A stretch of 64,000 nt of DNA from Liolophura sinensis (taxonomy: Eukaryota; Mollusca; Polyplacophora; Chitonida; Chitonidae). The first letter of the stretch is position 1. The number at the start of each line of letters is the position of its first letter. The DNA lies in contig NC_088296.1 in NCBI RefSeq assembly GCF_032854445.1, forward strand, positions 17,103,485 through 17,167,484, given 5' to 3'. Below, in pieces: positions 23,117 through 35,172 of the stretch. Position numbers and translations under genes: made by a program. The notes beneath the pieces were generated by a model, which was given only the letters and a program-made list of their open reading frames with translations, searched no databases and had not been told where the DNA came from.

Positions 23117-24590
23117 CACAGGTCTCAACCAGAACACATAGCAATCCAGGTTAGTCCAGGCACAGGTCTCAACCAGAACACATAGCAATCCAGGTTAGTT
23201 CAGGCACAGGTCTCAACTAGAACAGATAGCGATCCGGGTTAATTCAGGTACAGGTCTCAACTAGAACAGATAGCGATCCGGGTTAATTCAGGCACAGGTC
23301 TCAACTAGAACAGATAACGGTTCCAGTTTGGTTGGCCGAAGGTCTCAACCAGAACAGATAGCCATCCAAGTTAGATCAGGTACAGGTCTCAACCAAAACA
23401 GATAGCGATCCAAGTTAGATCAGGCACAGGTCTTAGATACAGTAGTCTCAACTACAGGTCTCAAGCAGAACAGACAGCAATCCTTGTTAGGTCAAGTACA
23501 GGTCTTAACCAGAACAGATAGCGATCCGTGTCAGGTCAACCACAGGCCTCAACCGTAGCAGATAGCTATCAGAGTTAGGTCAGGCACAGATCTCAACCAG
23601 AACAGGTAGCGGTCTGAGTTAGCTCAAGCACAGGTTTCGACCAGAACAGATAGCGATCCAAGGTAGGGCAACCACAGGTTTCAACCAGAACAAAGAGCGA
23701 TCCTTGTTAGGTCAACCACAGAATTTAACCAGAACAGATAGCGATCAGAGTTAGTTCAGGCACAGGTGTGAAACAGAACAGATAGAGGTCCAGTTTTGGC
23801 AGCCAGAGGTCTCAACTAGAACCGAAAGGGATCCAGTTTGTTCAGCCACAGGTCTCAACCAGAGCAGATAGAGGTCCAGTGTGGTCAGTCATAGGTCCAA
23901 ACCAGAACAGATAGAGGTCCAGTTTGGTCAACCATAGGTATCAACCAGAACAGACAGAGGTCCAGTTTGGTCAGCCACAGGTCTCAACCAGAACAGACAG
24001 AGATCCAGTTTGGTCAGCCACAGGTCTCAACCAGAACAGACAGCGGTCCAGTTTGGTCAGCCACAGGTCTCAACCAGAACAGACAGAGGTCCAGTTTGGT
24101 CAGCCACAGGTCTCAACCAGAACAGACAGCGGTCCAGTTTGGTCAGCCACAGGTCTCAACCAGAACAGACAGAGATCCAGTTTGGTCAGCCACAGGTCTC
24201 AACCAGAACAGACAAAGGTCCAGTGTGGTCAGCCACAAGTCTCAACCAGAACAGACAGAGATCCAGTTTGGTCAGCCACAGGTCTCAACCAGAACAGACA
24301 GAGATCCAGTTTGGTCAGCCACAGGTCTCAACCAGAACAGACAGAGATCCAGTTTGGTCAGCCACAGGTCTCAACCAGAACAGACAGAGGTCCAGTGTGG
24401 TCAGCCATAGGTCCAAACCAGAACAGATAGAGGTCCAGTTTGGTCAACGATAGGTCTCAACCAGAACAGACAGAGGTCCAGTTTGGTCAGCCACAGGTCT
24501 CAACCAGAACAGACAGAGATCCAGTTTTGTCAGCCAGAGGTCTCAACCTGAACAGATAGAGGTCCAGTTTGATCAGCCACACGTCTCAAT
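23117..24590. repeat. Minisatellite, unit 43 bp, about 34 copies
   Basis: The unit includes ACAGGTCTCAACCAGAACAG and GGTCCAGTTTGGTCAGCC. Copies between about 23930 and 24540 are nearly identical and the flanks are increasingly diverged. Since 43 is not a multiple of three, all three plus frames stay open for 147-168 codons. These frames are not genes. Confidence 0.95.
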
Positions 24591-25116
24591 CAATGAATAA
24601 CGATCCGATTTCGAAAGTGTGTAGATCTCAGTGAGAACAAATAGCGGTTCTCTTTTGGAAGGGACATTGATTACCGCTTACATTTTTGGTCTGATACATA
24701 GACGTCAGTCAGAATTGACAGCGATCCATTTGGTATAGATGCTGATCTCAGTTAGAAAGGTTATCTCTTCCGGTTGTAGTCCAGCACAGGCCTGACACAG
24801 AAAAAGGCAATGTTAAGCCACGTACAATCATTAGCCAGAACAGAAAACGTTCGTTTAGGTCTGGCATGGGTTTCAGTCATAACAGTCTTAGGCCATTTAT
24901 CACGGGTCTGAATTGGAAAAGATGACAGTACCGCTTAGAGCAGACACAGGACTCAACCAGAACGGGCTAAGGTTTGCCCTTGCACAGACAAATGTCTCGG
25001 CAAAAGAGGTAACCGAAACTGTTTGACCCGGAAAACAGAAGTGTGTACAGCATAAATATGGGTGCACCAGTCTGACCGGCTAACTGCTGAAGTCTTGGGA
25101 TTACATTTATTGGTTA
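24591..25116. repeat. Degenerate edge of the 43-bp minisatellite
   Basis: Scattered remnants such as CAGGACTCAACCAGAAC and GTCTCAGTGAGAAC fade into unique sequence. Confidence 0.5.
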
Positions 25117-25335
25117 ATTTGATTGGTGTTTTACGCCGTACTCGAGAATATTTTACTAATACGATTGCGGCCAGCATTATGGTGGGTGGAAACCGGGCAG
25201 AGCCTGGGGGAAACCCTCGACCATCCGCAGGTTGCTGACAGACCTTCCCACGTACGGCCTGAGAGGAAGCCATCATGAGCTGGACTTGAACTCACAACGA
25301 CTGCATTGGTGAGGGTCATCACGCTCCGCTAGCGG
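25117..25335 (-). mobile_element. SINE-A copy, head damaged
   Basis: The tail (GATTGGTGTTTTACGCCGTA on the plus strand) and core are clear. The tRNA-like head breaks off after a short CGCTAGCGGA-like stretch. Confidence 0.85.
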
Positions 25336-25883
25336 ATGACGCTCACTTACTGATGACGCTTCACTTGACCTGTATATGTGATATCACTACGCGGTTAGAC
25401 GTCGGCGCAGTTTCCGAAAAGTTTAAATCGTAATAATTTTTTTCCGCCACAAATTTACGGTAAGGCATTTATGGCACAAATAAGATATGAAATTCGTGAC
25501 CCTCCACATCAAATTTATTAAACTCAAGTAGCAGCTTGCATTTGTTCCTTGCAGGAGTCTCGAAATGAATACTACTCTCGTTTAATAAATTTGATATCTT
25601 CGGGTAACTCATTACATTATCAGGAACGTATCAAGGGGGATGACCACCCCCTCCACCCCACCCCACCCTTTCAAAAGTTGGGCACCAAGCCCCCCCCCCC
25701 CCCCCCCCCCACTTTTGAGGTTCCGGAAATTGTATGTACTTGTAACACAAACAGGACCCTTCGCCGAATAAAACATCACACTAATGCGAATATATTTTCT
25801 CGGTAAACTAAATATGGTAAACTACAATTTTCCCAGGATACATTACTACTAATATAGGGCCTACATGCTTTTTCCTCCTTGAG
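25336..25883. other. Intron 1 of gene A, poly-C run
   Basis: It holds a C homopolymer at 25690-25710 and otherwise no recognised feature. Confidence 0.4.
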
Positions 25884-25966
25884 CCACCCACCATAATGCT
25901 GGCCGCCGTCGTATAAGTGAAATATTCTTGAGTACGGCGTAAAACACCAATAAAATCAAATCAAAT
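25884..25966 (+). mobile_element. SINE-A 3' fragment
   Basis: Only CCACCCACCATAATGCTGGC through the tail is left. Confidence 0.8.
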
Positions 25967-26398
25967 CCTCCTTGAGCCTACATATTTATATATGTTTATG
26001 AGTTAGCTCCCTTGGATGGGACTCGTCAGTCGATTAAATGGAGCCGACTGACAAACTTCGTAGAGTTCAACGGTCGATCGATTCCTTTTTCACGACATCT
26101 GCAAATCGAACTTCGTCGTCAAGCAATACAAGGCCCTCCCCAAGCCACAAAGTCAGGCACTGAAGTTACACAGTCAACAGCAAATCAAGAGGTAAACAAT
26201 AACAAAATAAACAACAACAACAACAACAACTACTATAGCGTAATACATTTATGAATAAATATTATGAACTGCTGACAACTTTGTCATATGCCTGGGTATA
26301 ATTTAAGAAAAAATATTTTATGGGATGAAAATGTGTATTTTTGAAAAATTGGCGTACTCACAGTGATAACCTAGGGATAAAACGTCAAAAGTGTGTGG
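25967..26398. other. Intron 1 of gene A, nothing recognised
   Basis: A short CAA-rich run near 26210 is the only feature. Confidence 0.35.
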
Positions 26399-26653
26399 GG
26401 GCCTCCGTGGCTCAGTCGGTTAAAGCGCTAGCGCAGCGTAATAACCCAGGAGTCTCTCACCAATGCGGTCGCTGTGAGTTCAAGTCCAGCTCATGCTGGC
26501 GGCCGTACGTGAGAAGGTCTGACAGCAACCTGCGGATGGTCGTGGGTTTCCCCCGGGCTCTGCCCGGTTTCCACCCACCATAATGCTTGCCGCCGTCGTA
26601 TAAGTGAAGTATTCTTGAGTACGGCGTAAAACACCAATCAAAAAAAAAAAAAA
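26399..26653 (+). mobile_element. SINE-A copy, near full length
   Basis: Head GGCCTCCGTGGCTCAGTCGG, B-box-like GAGTTCAAGTCCAGC, core, tail and A run are present. A short gap follows CATGCTGG. Confidence 0.9.
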
Positions 26654-28535
26654 TCAAAAGTGTGTGTGTGAATTATTGAATATAGAAAATCCCAGCTTTT
26701 TTAATACGAACTTCCAAAGAGTTATCATCTGCGAAGTTTAGGCCTAAATATTTGACAAAATTAGCGTATAATAACAATTAATAGTGGGTAAAAGTGTAGG
26801 ACTACACATAGGGCGTACAATCTCTCCCATAGCCCGACTGGCGTTTTTTAAACGTTTTTTTACTATTATTATTGTTTCGAATCAAATACAAACGGCAGTT
26901 AAAGAATAAAAAAAAAATACATACAGATACAATCTCAAGACATAGGGCCTATATATATTGACGAGAAAGGGATGGCCGTGAATCGAAAGCAAGCCAGCGC
27001 GAATAGGCCAGCAAGTTTACCATGACAAAGCCCAGTAAAAACATGGATGTTTCTTCCCACCGATTTTCCTCCATACGAGTTAAATGCTTGCATTAGTCAA
27101 TCTACACCAACCTTTCCCCGACATGCATAAATTTAATGCTGGATTCTGGATAAATTATTACAATGTTCTTTATTGTCCCGTGGTTCTCCAGGCAAAAGCG
27201 TCAAGAATTGAGCTAAACGTCTATTTCAATTTTTTCAGGCAGGCTTAAATAGTCAATAAAACCTCAATTGGCATATCTAAGATACTACACAACCCACTTT
27301 ATTGGTGAAGCGGAGAGATACTCACAGAAATAACGACAAACTAGGATGCATCGAAAGTGGCTTATGGAACAGTTTGCATATTACGTAATTCGAAATAAAT
27401 AAGAACGGGTATAGAGAACTTTTTAAGTATTTATAAAAAAAAACTCTAGCGTTTCTAAAGCCAAGACAGTGAGGAGGGTGATTCGGCAGACTAATTGTTT
27501 GATATTTATTTTGAAAATCCGACTTGAAGAATGGCTTTTATCTAATGGTCTATCTACTTTAAGTGAAAAAGTCTCAGAAAGTTTCAGATATAGGTCTACC
27601 TTTTTTATGATAAAAAAGGAACTGGATTTAAGTGACATGCGCCAAGAGGCGCGTTATAGATGTCCACCTAAATAATAAACTATATATATTGGCGTTACCA
27701 AGGAGCGTGGAACAGAGCGCGTGATAGTCAGGGTGTTGTCTAGCAGCTGCCAGTAACAACGAGACTCAATTGTCAGACAAGTTGGAAGGTATCACTGAGC
27801 ATGTTCGGAAGTCGCAGGTTTATGGCTTTCATATCTGCTCTACAAACGTTCATACTTTTTGTTCTCGTAATTTCCTATCTCAAGTGTATTTCAAGAATGT
27901 CAATGCCCACTTAGGCGTACTTCTTCAAACTGACACATGCATATATGAAGTCGGTAACAATGCTATTTTGCGATCAATGCACGGTGTGGACAGCTTCTCA
28001 TCAGTACAACGCCTATCATAAATGACAAACACAAAACAACACAACAACAACACAATGGCAGTTCACCCAGGCACTACGATGCCTTCCATTTACATTCCGA
28101 TAAACAATACATATGATTGACGTTTTAACTAAATGCACTTGTTGTTAGACAGAAAACAGTTTTCGTAGAATATGACCGTCGAACAAAACATGTCGGAAAC
28201 ATGTCATGAAAATAAAAAAAAAACACAATAAACAAACACACGGTCGATACGCTATGGTGAAGATCAATTTTATTAATGACTTTTGAACAGATTATCGTTT
28301 TCTGCATTACCAATTTACTTAAAAAATATGATTAATTCTGTCGATGCTTTTTATGCAGACTTACAAAGTACACCAACCTGGGTTTAATGACTTCAGAGAA
28401 TAATAAATGAACTGAATACATTCACCCGTATAAGCAATAATCGAAAAAGAATGGTTTTAGAAAGACTGCGATGAACATAGATCATTTGGATGCAATGAAG
28501 ACTTTTAACATTACACCTTGTGAACTGTCAAATTC
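26654..28535. other. Intron 1 of gene A, nothing recognised
   Basis: AT-rich with short open frames only. Confidence 0.35.
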
Positions 28536-28539
28536 GATT

Positions 28540-29660
28540 CATTTAGGTAACCAAGAGATTTTGCCGTACACGTGGTGAATGAAGGAATCAGGTTCATGTT
28601 AGTGACCCACAGGTTTCGATTAAATTTAAATGACCAAGAGGTTTCAAGGAAACGGTAGACTTCGGCTAAATTTGAAGGACCAAGAGGTTTCAAGGAAACG
28701 GTAGACTTCGGTTAAATTTAAAGGACAAAGATGTTTCAAGGAAACGGTAGACATCGGTTCATTTAAGTGATCAAGAGATTTCATCCTTAACCTTCTAAAC
28801 GATAGACACCGGTTCAGTTAAGTCATCAAGAGGTTTCATCGTACGCCGTGTAGACGGTAGACTTTGGTTTTAAATCACCAGGAGGTTTCGCTGCACGCAT
28901 TGTAAACGGTAGACTCCTGTTCATTGAGGTGATCAAGGGTTTTCCTTTTTCACATTGTAACAGGTAGAATCTGGTTTATGAGGTGATCAAGATGTTTCCC
29001 CGTACGCCTTGCAAACGGTAGACGCCGGTTAATTTAAATGACCAAGAGGTTCCACCTCACACCTTGTAAACGGTAGACGCCGGTTAAATTAAATGACGAA
29101 GATTCACCGTGCACGTTGTAAACGGTAGACGCCGGTTAATTTAAATGACTAAGAAGCTTCACGGTGCGCCTTGTAAACGGTAGACACCGGTTCATTTAAA
29201 TGACGTGGACATGTAAACGGTAGACGCCGGTTAATTTAAATGACGAAGATTCACCGTGCACCTTGTAAACGGTAGACGCCGGTTAATTTAAATGACTAAG
29301 AAGCTTCACGGTGCGCCTTGTAAACGGTAGACGCCGGTTAATTTAAATGACGTAGAAGTTTCACTGTGCGCCTTGTAAACGGTAGACGCCGGTTCATTTA
29401 AGTGATGAATAGGTTTCATTCTGAGCCTTGTCTATCTAGACACCGGTTTCTGTACATGTACATATATTTTTATGTTTCATCGCACGCCTTGGAAGAGGTA
29501 GAATCATTTAAGTGATAAAAAAGGTTACACCGAATGTCTTGAAAATTTCATTGAAATGACCAAAACGTTTCAGTGTAGAATCTGTATAATCCGAACATTT
29601 CATATGCAAAAAGGTTTCACTGTAGACGCCGTACGTAACGGCGGAATCTTGTTCACCATA
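28540..29660. repeat. Minisatellite, unit about 52-58 bp
   Basis: Units contain TGTAAACGGTAGACGCCGGT and TTAATTTAAATGAC followed by AAG(AA)-TTCACCGTGC. The centre (about 28980-29400) is most regular and both edges are diverged. A further unit lies at about 30085-30170, beyond a SINE-A insertion. Confidence 0.9.
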
Positions 29661-29734
29661 GCAGCGTTCACAGGTCTTGTTCTTGGGACTAAATGTCGAA
29701 TTCAAGGAGTCGAATGAAAATAAGACACATTGGG

Positions 29735-29966
29735 GCATAAGCGGCAGAGTTAACGCCTCTCACCTATGCGGTCACGATAAGTTCAAGTCGAGATCATGCT
29801 GGCTTCTCCGGCCGTACGTGGGAAGGTCTGCCAACAACCTGTGGATGGTCGTGGGTTTCCTCCAGGTTCTACCCGGTTTCATCGCAACATAATACTGGCT
29901 GCGGTCGTTTAAGTGAAATGCTCTCGAGTACGGCTTAACACACCAATGAAGTAAATAAATAAATGA
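29735..29966 (+). mobile_element. SINE-A copy, old and diverged
   Basis: It is recognisable from CACCTATGCGGTCACGA through GGATGGTCGTGGGTTTCC to the tail and (AAAT)n. It interrupts the minisatellite with GTAGAC-type units on both sides. Confidence 0.85.
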
Positions 29967-30084
29967 AGTTCATGCCATAGTGTAGCATTTAATTTTATAA
30001 ACGCGGTTAATAAAATGAACGTGTCTGTGTTTTTTTTCATATGTCGAATCGAAAGAGTCGATAAAACTAAACACATCGTGTGAA

Positions 30085-30170
30085 CTCGTCTTAAGATCAC
30101 CAAGAAGTTTCGCCGTAAACCTTGTAGACGGTAGACATCGGTTGATTTAAGTGATTAAGTTTCAACGTAT
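30085..30170. repeat. Outlying unit of the GTAGAC minisatellite
   Basis: Contains CACCAAGAAGTTTCGCCGT and CGGTAGACATCGGTTGATTT, matching units at 28540-29660 on the other side of the SINE. Confidence 0.75.
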
Positions 30171-30274
30171 GCCTGGTGAATGTCAGGATGAGACTAATTT
30201 AGACGATATTAACAAAGAGTTTGAAATGTTTTCGTCTTATGTTCCGTTTAAGGAGACACACTGTATATGGTATT

Positions 30275-30960
30275 CCAGGAAATACTCAATATATCGCATT
30301 CAACACGCCATTTATCGTATCGCATTCAACACAACACTCGGTATATCGCATTCAACACGTCATTCATCGTATCACATTCAACACAACACTCGGTATATCG
30401 CATTCAACACGTCATTTATCGTATCGCAATCAACACAACACCCGGTATATCGCATTCAACACGTCATTTATCGTATCGCAATCAACACAACACTCGGTAT
30501 ATCGCATTCAACACGTCATTTATCGTATCGCATTCAACACAACACTCGGTATATCGCATTCAACACGTCATTTATCGTATCGCATTCAACACAACACTCG
30601 GTATATCGCATTCAACACGTCATTTATCGTATCGCATTCAACACAACACTCGGTATATCGCATTCAACACGTCATTTATCGTATCGCATTCAACACAACA
30701 CTCGGTATATCGCATTCAACACGTCATTCATCGTATCGCATTCAACACAACAGTCGGTATATCGCATTCAAAACGTCATTTATCGTATCGCAATCAACAC
30801 AACACTCGGTATATCGCATTCAACACGTCATTTATCGTATCGCAATCAACGCAGCACTCAGTATAGTGCATTCAACACGCCATTCATCATATAGTATTTA
30901 ACACAACACTCAGCATGTCGTATTCGAGTATCCCATCCACATAACATCCATTGCTATACT
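30275..30960. repeat. Minisatellite, 52-bp dimer of a 26-bp monomer
   Basis: The unit is two related 26-mers, both starting CATTCAACAC. The first continues GTCATTTATCGTATCG and the second AACACTCGGTATATCG. About twelve nearly identical dimers occur. Since 52 is not a multiple of three, frames of 199-247 codons open in all three plus frames by default. Confidence 0.95.
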
Positions 30961-31195
30961 TCATAGACTTATTCTTGGCCTCCATTTGTCAATACACTGT
31001 CACATTACAATCAACATAACACGCAATACAAAGATAGCGCGTTATATGCGTGACGTGCTCTCTGAAGTTTGCTTGTTTGTAAAGTACAAAATCAAAAATT
31101 TAAACCATCAAGTGCACTTTTTTAGTTACGGCATAATACTAGTAAAAGATGCAGTGCATGCTGGAAAGTGAAATATCAGGAATTGTATATCACCT

Positions 31196-31600
31196 CTCGA
31201 AGAACGACACATCACAATCAACACAACACGCAGCACATCACATTCAACACAACACGCAGCACATTACATTCAACACAACACACAACACACTGCATTCAAC
31301 ACAACACGCAACGCATTATACTGAACATAAGACGCAGCACATCACAAACAACACAACACGCAGCAAATTACATTCAACATGCATTATATTGAACATAAGA
31401 CGCAGCACATTACAATCAACATAACACGCAGCACATAACATTCAACACAACACGTAGCAAATTACATTCAACACAACACGCAGCACATTTAACACAACTG
31501 CCATCAACACAACACTCTGAATATCGCATTCAAAACACTCAAAACATCTCATTTAATACAACACTCTGGCCATTTCACATTCAACACAAAGCGCAACCTG
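31196..31600. repeat. Minisatellite, 26-bp monomer array
   Basis: Units follow CATTCAACACAACACGCAGC and ACATTA. They share the CATTCAACAC core with the dimer array 240 bp away but lack its dimeric pattern. Confidence 0.85.
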
Positions 31601-31897
31601 GTTTAAGGCATATCTAATACTCGGAATTTACTTGTTTCTCCTGTTTTTGCGCGTTGAATTCATGTGACCAACTAACTAACCCTCATCTGGGAACAAGAAA
31701 AAAAATAGATCCGTTGCCCAACATGACACTTCGCTCTGCATAATTATGACATCACCCGATGCAGGAAGGCCTTGGTGTTGAAAACAAGTTGCATGTACTT
31801 TATAATAATATCGGTGTCCAATATATCGAGTCTGAGAGACTGTGATGTTAAATATCACAGAGAAATGGCGATTTTAGTGGAGAGTGAGTGAGTGAGT

Positions 31898-32053
31898 GCT
31901 TGGGGTTTACGTCGTACGTAACAATTTTTCAGTTATATGACGACAAAGGAATCCTTAGGGTTCATGTTATGTGCCTCCTTGTAGCAAGACGGATTTCCAC
32001 CGCTCTAATATTTAGTGCTGCTTTACTGAGACGGCATACCGAAGGCAAGTATG
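31898..32053 (-). mobile_element. SINE-B copy, 5'-truncated
   Basis: On the plus strand it begins with the tail (GCTTGGGGTTTACGTCGTAC). It then shows TGTGCCTCCTTGTAGCAAGA and TTTAGTGCTGCTTTACTGAG, the reverse of the 16404-16728 copy. Confidence 0.8.
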
Positions 32054-32450
32054 TTTGCTTACATTTACAATAGCATGGGCGTCGGAAAAAGTTTCACAAC
32101 AAAATATTTAGAATAGACGAAAGATGGAGAAAACTGAGGAGATGAACGTATGTGAAATTCAAAAGGAAGAAGTGTCATTTAGGACTCGGGAAGACGGCGA
32201 GATAAGTGACCAGGCGCATTTTTTTTTTATTTCTGGCTGGTGCTAATTTCCAACAGCCATCGAATGTATGATCTGCTTAAATATTCAAATATTTCACGAA
32301 AAATACATAGAAATGGACGTTATTAGTTGCTGATATATTAACATTGTAGTTGTATAACTTGAAATGAAATGCGTTTTGGTAAACAGAGAAAAAGATCTTG
32401 TAAAGGAAGTTGTGTCGGACGAGTCTCTTTTGAACGTGATTTAGTCTTAC
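32054..32450. other. Start of intron 1 of gene A
   Basis: AT-rich and without repeats beyond a T run near 32220. Confidence 0.4.
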
Positions 32451-32786
32451 CCTTTCATAATATCGGCACTCCGACGGGCGTAGCTCTGACCTCACCGCCC
32501 TACGCTTGAACATCTCACACCTGGCGGGATATCCTTGATATGTTCTCTGACAGACATTAAAAGACATGCAGACAGTCTGGTGAAGGCAGTGTATGGAACA
32601 TTCCAGGAAAGAACGTGTTCCCAGTAACGTCACTTCATCGTTCAGATCTACCAGTTCTTTCCGTGTGTTGGCAAAAGACTTAAAGTTGGTAATGTCTAGA
32701 GCTCCCCTCGATGCTTTGAAAGCCCTTACTGGTATAGTCATCCACAGACAGAAGTAAGCAACGACTCCGAACCAAAGTGCCGCCAT
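32451..32786 (-). CDS. PAN-EGF-FReD gene A, exon 1: signal peptide and PAN/Apple domain
   Basis: The start codon is CAT at 32784-32786 on the plus strand; the exon ends at 32451 before donor GTAAGA. The 112 codons encode a hydrophobic N-terminus (MAALWFGVVAYFCLWMTIPV) that looks like a signal peptide of about 22 residues. A PAN/Apple-type domain follows at about 33-112. Its six cysteines are at 63, 67, 73, 79, 90 and 107, and it closes with CRYYER. Gene D has the same cysteine spacing. PAN domains bind proteins or carbohydrates. The exon ends in phase 0, fitting the EGF exon at 19733, so intron 1 would be about 12.7 kb. I chose it over the closer but broken copies because it is the only intact PAN exon between pseudogene B and FReD exon A. 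The long intron is inference, since no transcript is available. Confidence 0.85.
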
Positions 32787-33025
32787 GGCTGAACTGCCGT
32801 CCCCCTGGGAGATATTGCAGACCCCCAGGTTATCGAAACGATAAACGTTTGCCGACAGAGCTTCTGTATGAATCGCTACAATATCAATGTCAAGAATACG
32901 CGAGATCAGTTGATTGGCAGCTCACGTAAGATAAATGGCAAACAAAAAACCATTCTCGGAGTCGTCTTCAGTTAAGATTAAATCGATCGCGCCTGAGCTA
33001 AAAAATGGGATTTATTTTACTGGGG

Positions 33026-33289
33026 GGCCTCCGTGGCTCAGTTGGTTAGGGCGCTAGCGCAGAGTAATGACCCAGATGCCTCTTACCAATGCGGTCGCTG
33101 TGAGTTGAAGTACAGCTCATGCTGACTTCCTCTCGGGCCGTACGTAGGAAAGTCCGTCAGCAACGTGCGGATAGTCGTCGGTTTTCCCCAGGCTCTGCTC
33201 GGTTTCTTCCCACCATAATGCTGGCCGCCATCGTATACGTAAATATTCTTGAGCACGACGTAAAACACCAATCAAATAAATAAGTAAAC
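33026..33289 (+). mobile_element. SINE-A copy, full length
   Basis: Complete from GGCCTCCGTGGCTCAGTTGG to the tail GAGCACGACGTAAAACACC and (AAAT)n, with scattered mutations. It lies about 240 bp upstream of the gene A start codon, possibly within its promoter region. Confidence 0.9.
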
Positions 33290-33961
33290 ATTTTACTGAT
33301 TTACGCTGTTGACCTTTGTCGTATACGGTGGAAGCCACGTACGTTAAGAGCTACAAATGGGATATAGATTTGAACCCCTATACAGGCGTCAGCGGCCTTA
33401 ATAATTGTAAGAATTCTTCACCTTGATGTTACAAAATATGCCGTCATAATAACTTGATGATAGAATGACTATTAAAACGCTGCCGATTCAAAACCGACTA
33501 AGGGCAGATAAATACATATTTGCCGCTCTCACTCTTGTGGTAGATAATGCAAGCTTGCGCTCGCTGGCGATCCAATATTTCCGACCAATATGCTGTGCAT
33601 ATAATGTATTTTACATGTGGGAAAGGTCGTCAACGAATTGCCAGAGGTTGGTGGTTTACGGGTAATCCACCTTTAATACTAACGGCAATCATTTAAGTAA
33701 TCATGTAAGCTGATAACGACAATTTAATCATAGGTCGTTTTGTGAAGAACGTTCCATTCTCTGTTACTCTGCTAGACTAATTCTTTGCTATGTACATAAT
33801 TCACTTTGAAGGGAACTCCAAACACAACATATCTCAACACAACCCAAAACCCAGTGACAAATGTACCAAGATACCATTTACACATGACTTTCGGTGTTTC
33901 AGCAGAACGCGATATTTACTTAAAAAAACGTAGTTAACTGAAAACGTTAAAAATTTTAAAA
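33290..33961. other. Upstream of gene A, nothing recognised
   Basis: No clear TATA box or other promoter element could be assigned. Confidence 0.3.
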
Positions 33962-34102
33962 TTTATTTATTGATTTGATTGGTGTTTTACGCCGTACTCA
34001 AGAATATTTCACTTACTTGGACTCGCAGCCATCACATTGGTGAGACGCTCCTGGGTCATTACGCTGCGCTTAGCGAGCTAATCAGCTGACCCACGGAGGC
34101 AC
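33962..34102 (-). mobile_element. SINE-A copy with internal deletion
   Basis: The tail up to AATATTTCACTTA is joined directly to CTTGGACTCGCAGCCATC and the tRNA-like head. The central core is gone. Confidence 0.8.
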
Positions 34103-34439
34103 CCCAATTTAAAATTTAAATATGGAAATTATCATTTTATACTTCGATACCAAACTCTAGCATTTACCAAAAAAGCAGCTTAATTTCCACATGATGATTT
34201 CAGATTTTTGAAAAAATATATTCAAAGGTTAATTTTAATTTTTTTCTTTTACAATGGCTAAAATTAGTGGTCTGCCCAAATATAAGTTTAAATCCCATCG
34301 TAGCATGATAAAGAGATTTTCGGTCATTTTATTAACGCTTATTCTATCTGCCTGTAATAGCTGTTCTTCAATATTTGCATGTAGGCCAGACTCAGACTGT
34401 CGTTCCCAGAATGATATAGCCATGTGACTTTTGCCAAAC

Positions 34440-34950
34440 CAGGATAAAACCAGTTATTATTCGCCCGAAACACCAGCCGGGTTGGCATGTCGCCGAGCAG
34501 TTGTGGGTGACGTCTTTGTCAAATGTGCTGACTGATTTGCAGTTGATGTTACGCTGTGGGTCATGGATCAGTGACCTCTCTGAAAGAACCCAGGTACAGG
34601 ATATAACGCTCAGTTTCGTTTCCAACAGATAGCTGTTTGTAGAATGCATACTTACGCCATGCTTCGCCACTCCAACATCCAGTCTGTACACGCCTTGCTT
34701 CGTGATCTGGTGTAAGGACACGTTGCCAATCCAGAAAGTGTTGTAGTGAGCTCCGAACTGTTCTTTATACGCCTGCAAATTTTGACATAAGTTTGGTAAA
34801 GGTATCTGCCACATGGCGCTGGGCATTATGTACGTCATCCCGAAAAAGGCTCTGGTTGTTGCAGAAGGCCTGGAATGGTCCCCGGAAATCCTCAGGTTGG
34901 ATGAGGAAGTATTCGAATGCCCCAACACGATAGACGTAACTACCAGAGCA
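34440..34950 (-). pseudogene. PAN-EGF-FReD pseudogene B, exon 3 (FReD)
   Basis: FReD homology starts after AAAG at 34951-34954 with CSGSYVYRV and runs to GWCF. The reading frame changes at least three times: before GMTYIM, near the LSVGNETERY block, and after GWCF. FWIGNVSLHQITKQGVY and the calcium-site region STFDKDVTHNC are still visible. The C-terminal part after GWCF is lost. Upstream pieces of the same copy are at 37461-37558 and 38100-38434. Confidence 0.85.
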
Positions 34951-35002
34951 CTTTCAAGAGAACACGTGTACATGTAGGATAGGAAAGAGAATTCTTCACT
35001 GA

Positions 35003-35172
35003 TGTCTTGTAGAAACGTCACTAATGTCTTGTGGAAACGTCACTGATGTCTTGTAGAAATGTCACTGATGTCTTGTAGAAACGTCACTGATATCTTGTAG
35101 AAACGTCACTGATGTCTTGAGGAAATGCCACTGATGTCTCGTAGAAATGTCACTGATGTCTTGTAGAAACGC
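35003..35172. repeat. Minisatellite, unit 22 bp, about eight copies
   Basis: Unit GTCACTGATGTCTTGTAGAA plus AC, just upstream of the FReD exon of pseudogene B. The matching place in pseudogene C (about 42795-42825) has a single diverged copy, TTCATTGATGTAAAGTAGAA. Confidence 0.85.

Noticed and set aside
23924-24453. Three overlapping plus frames of 147-168 codons
   Set aside because: They are the same 43-bp minisatellite read in three frames; the peptides are identical but shifted.
30151-30901. Plus frames of 199-247 codons
   Set aside because: A 52-bp unit without stop codons keeps all frames open; no start context or unique domain.
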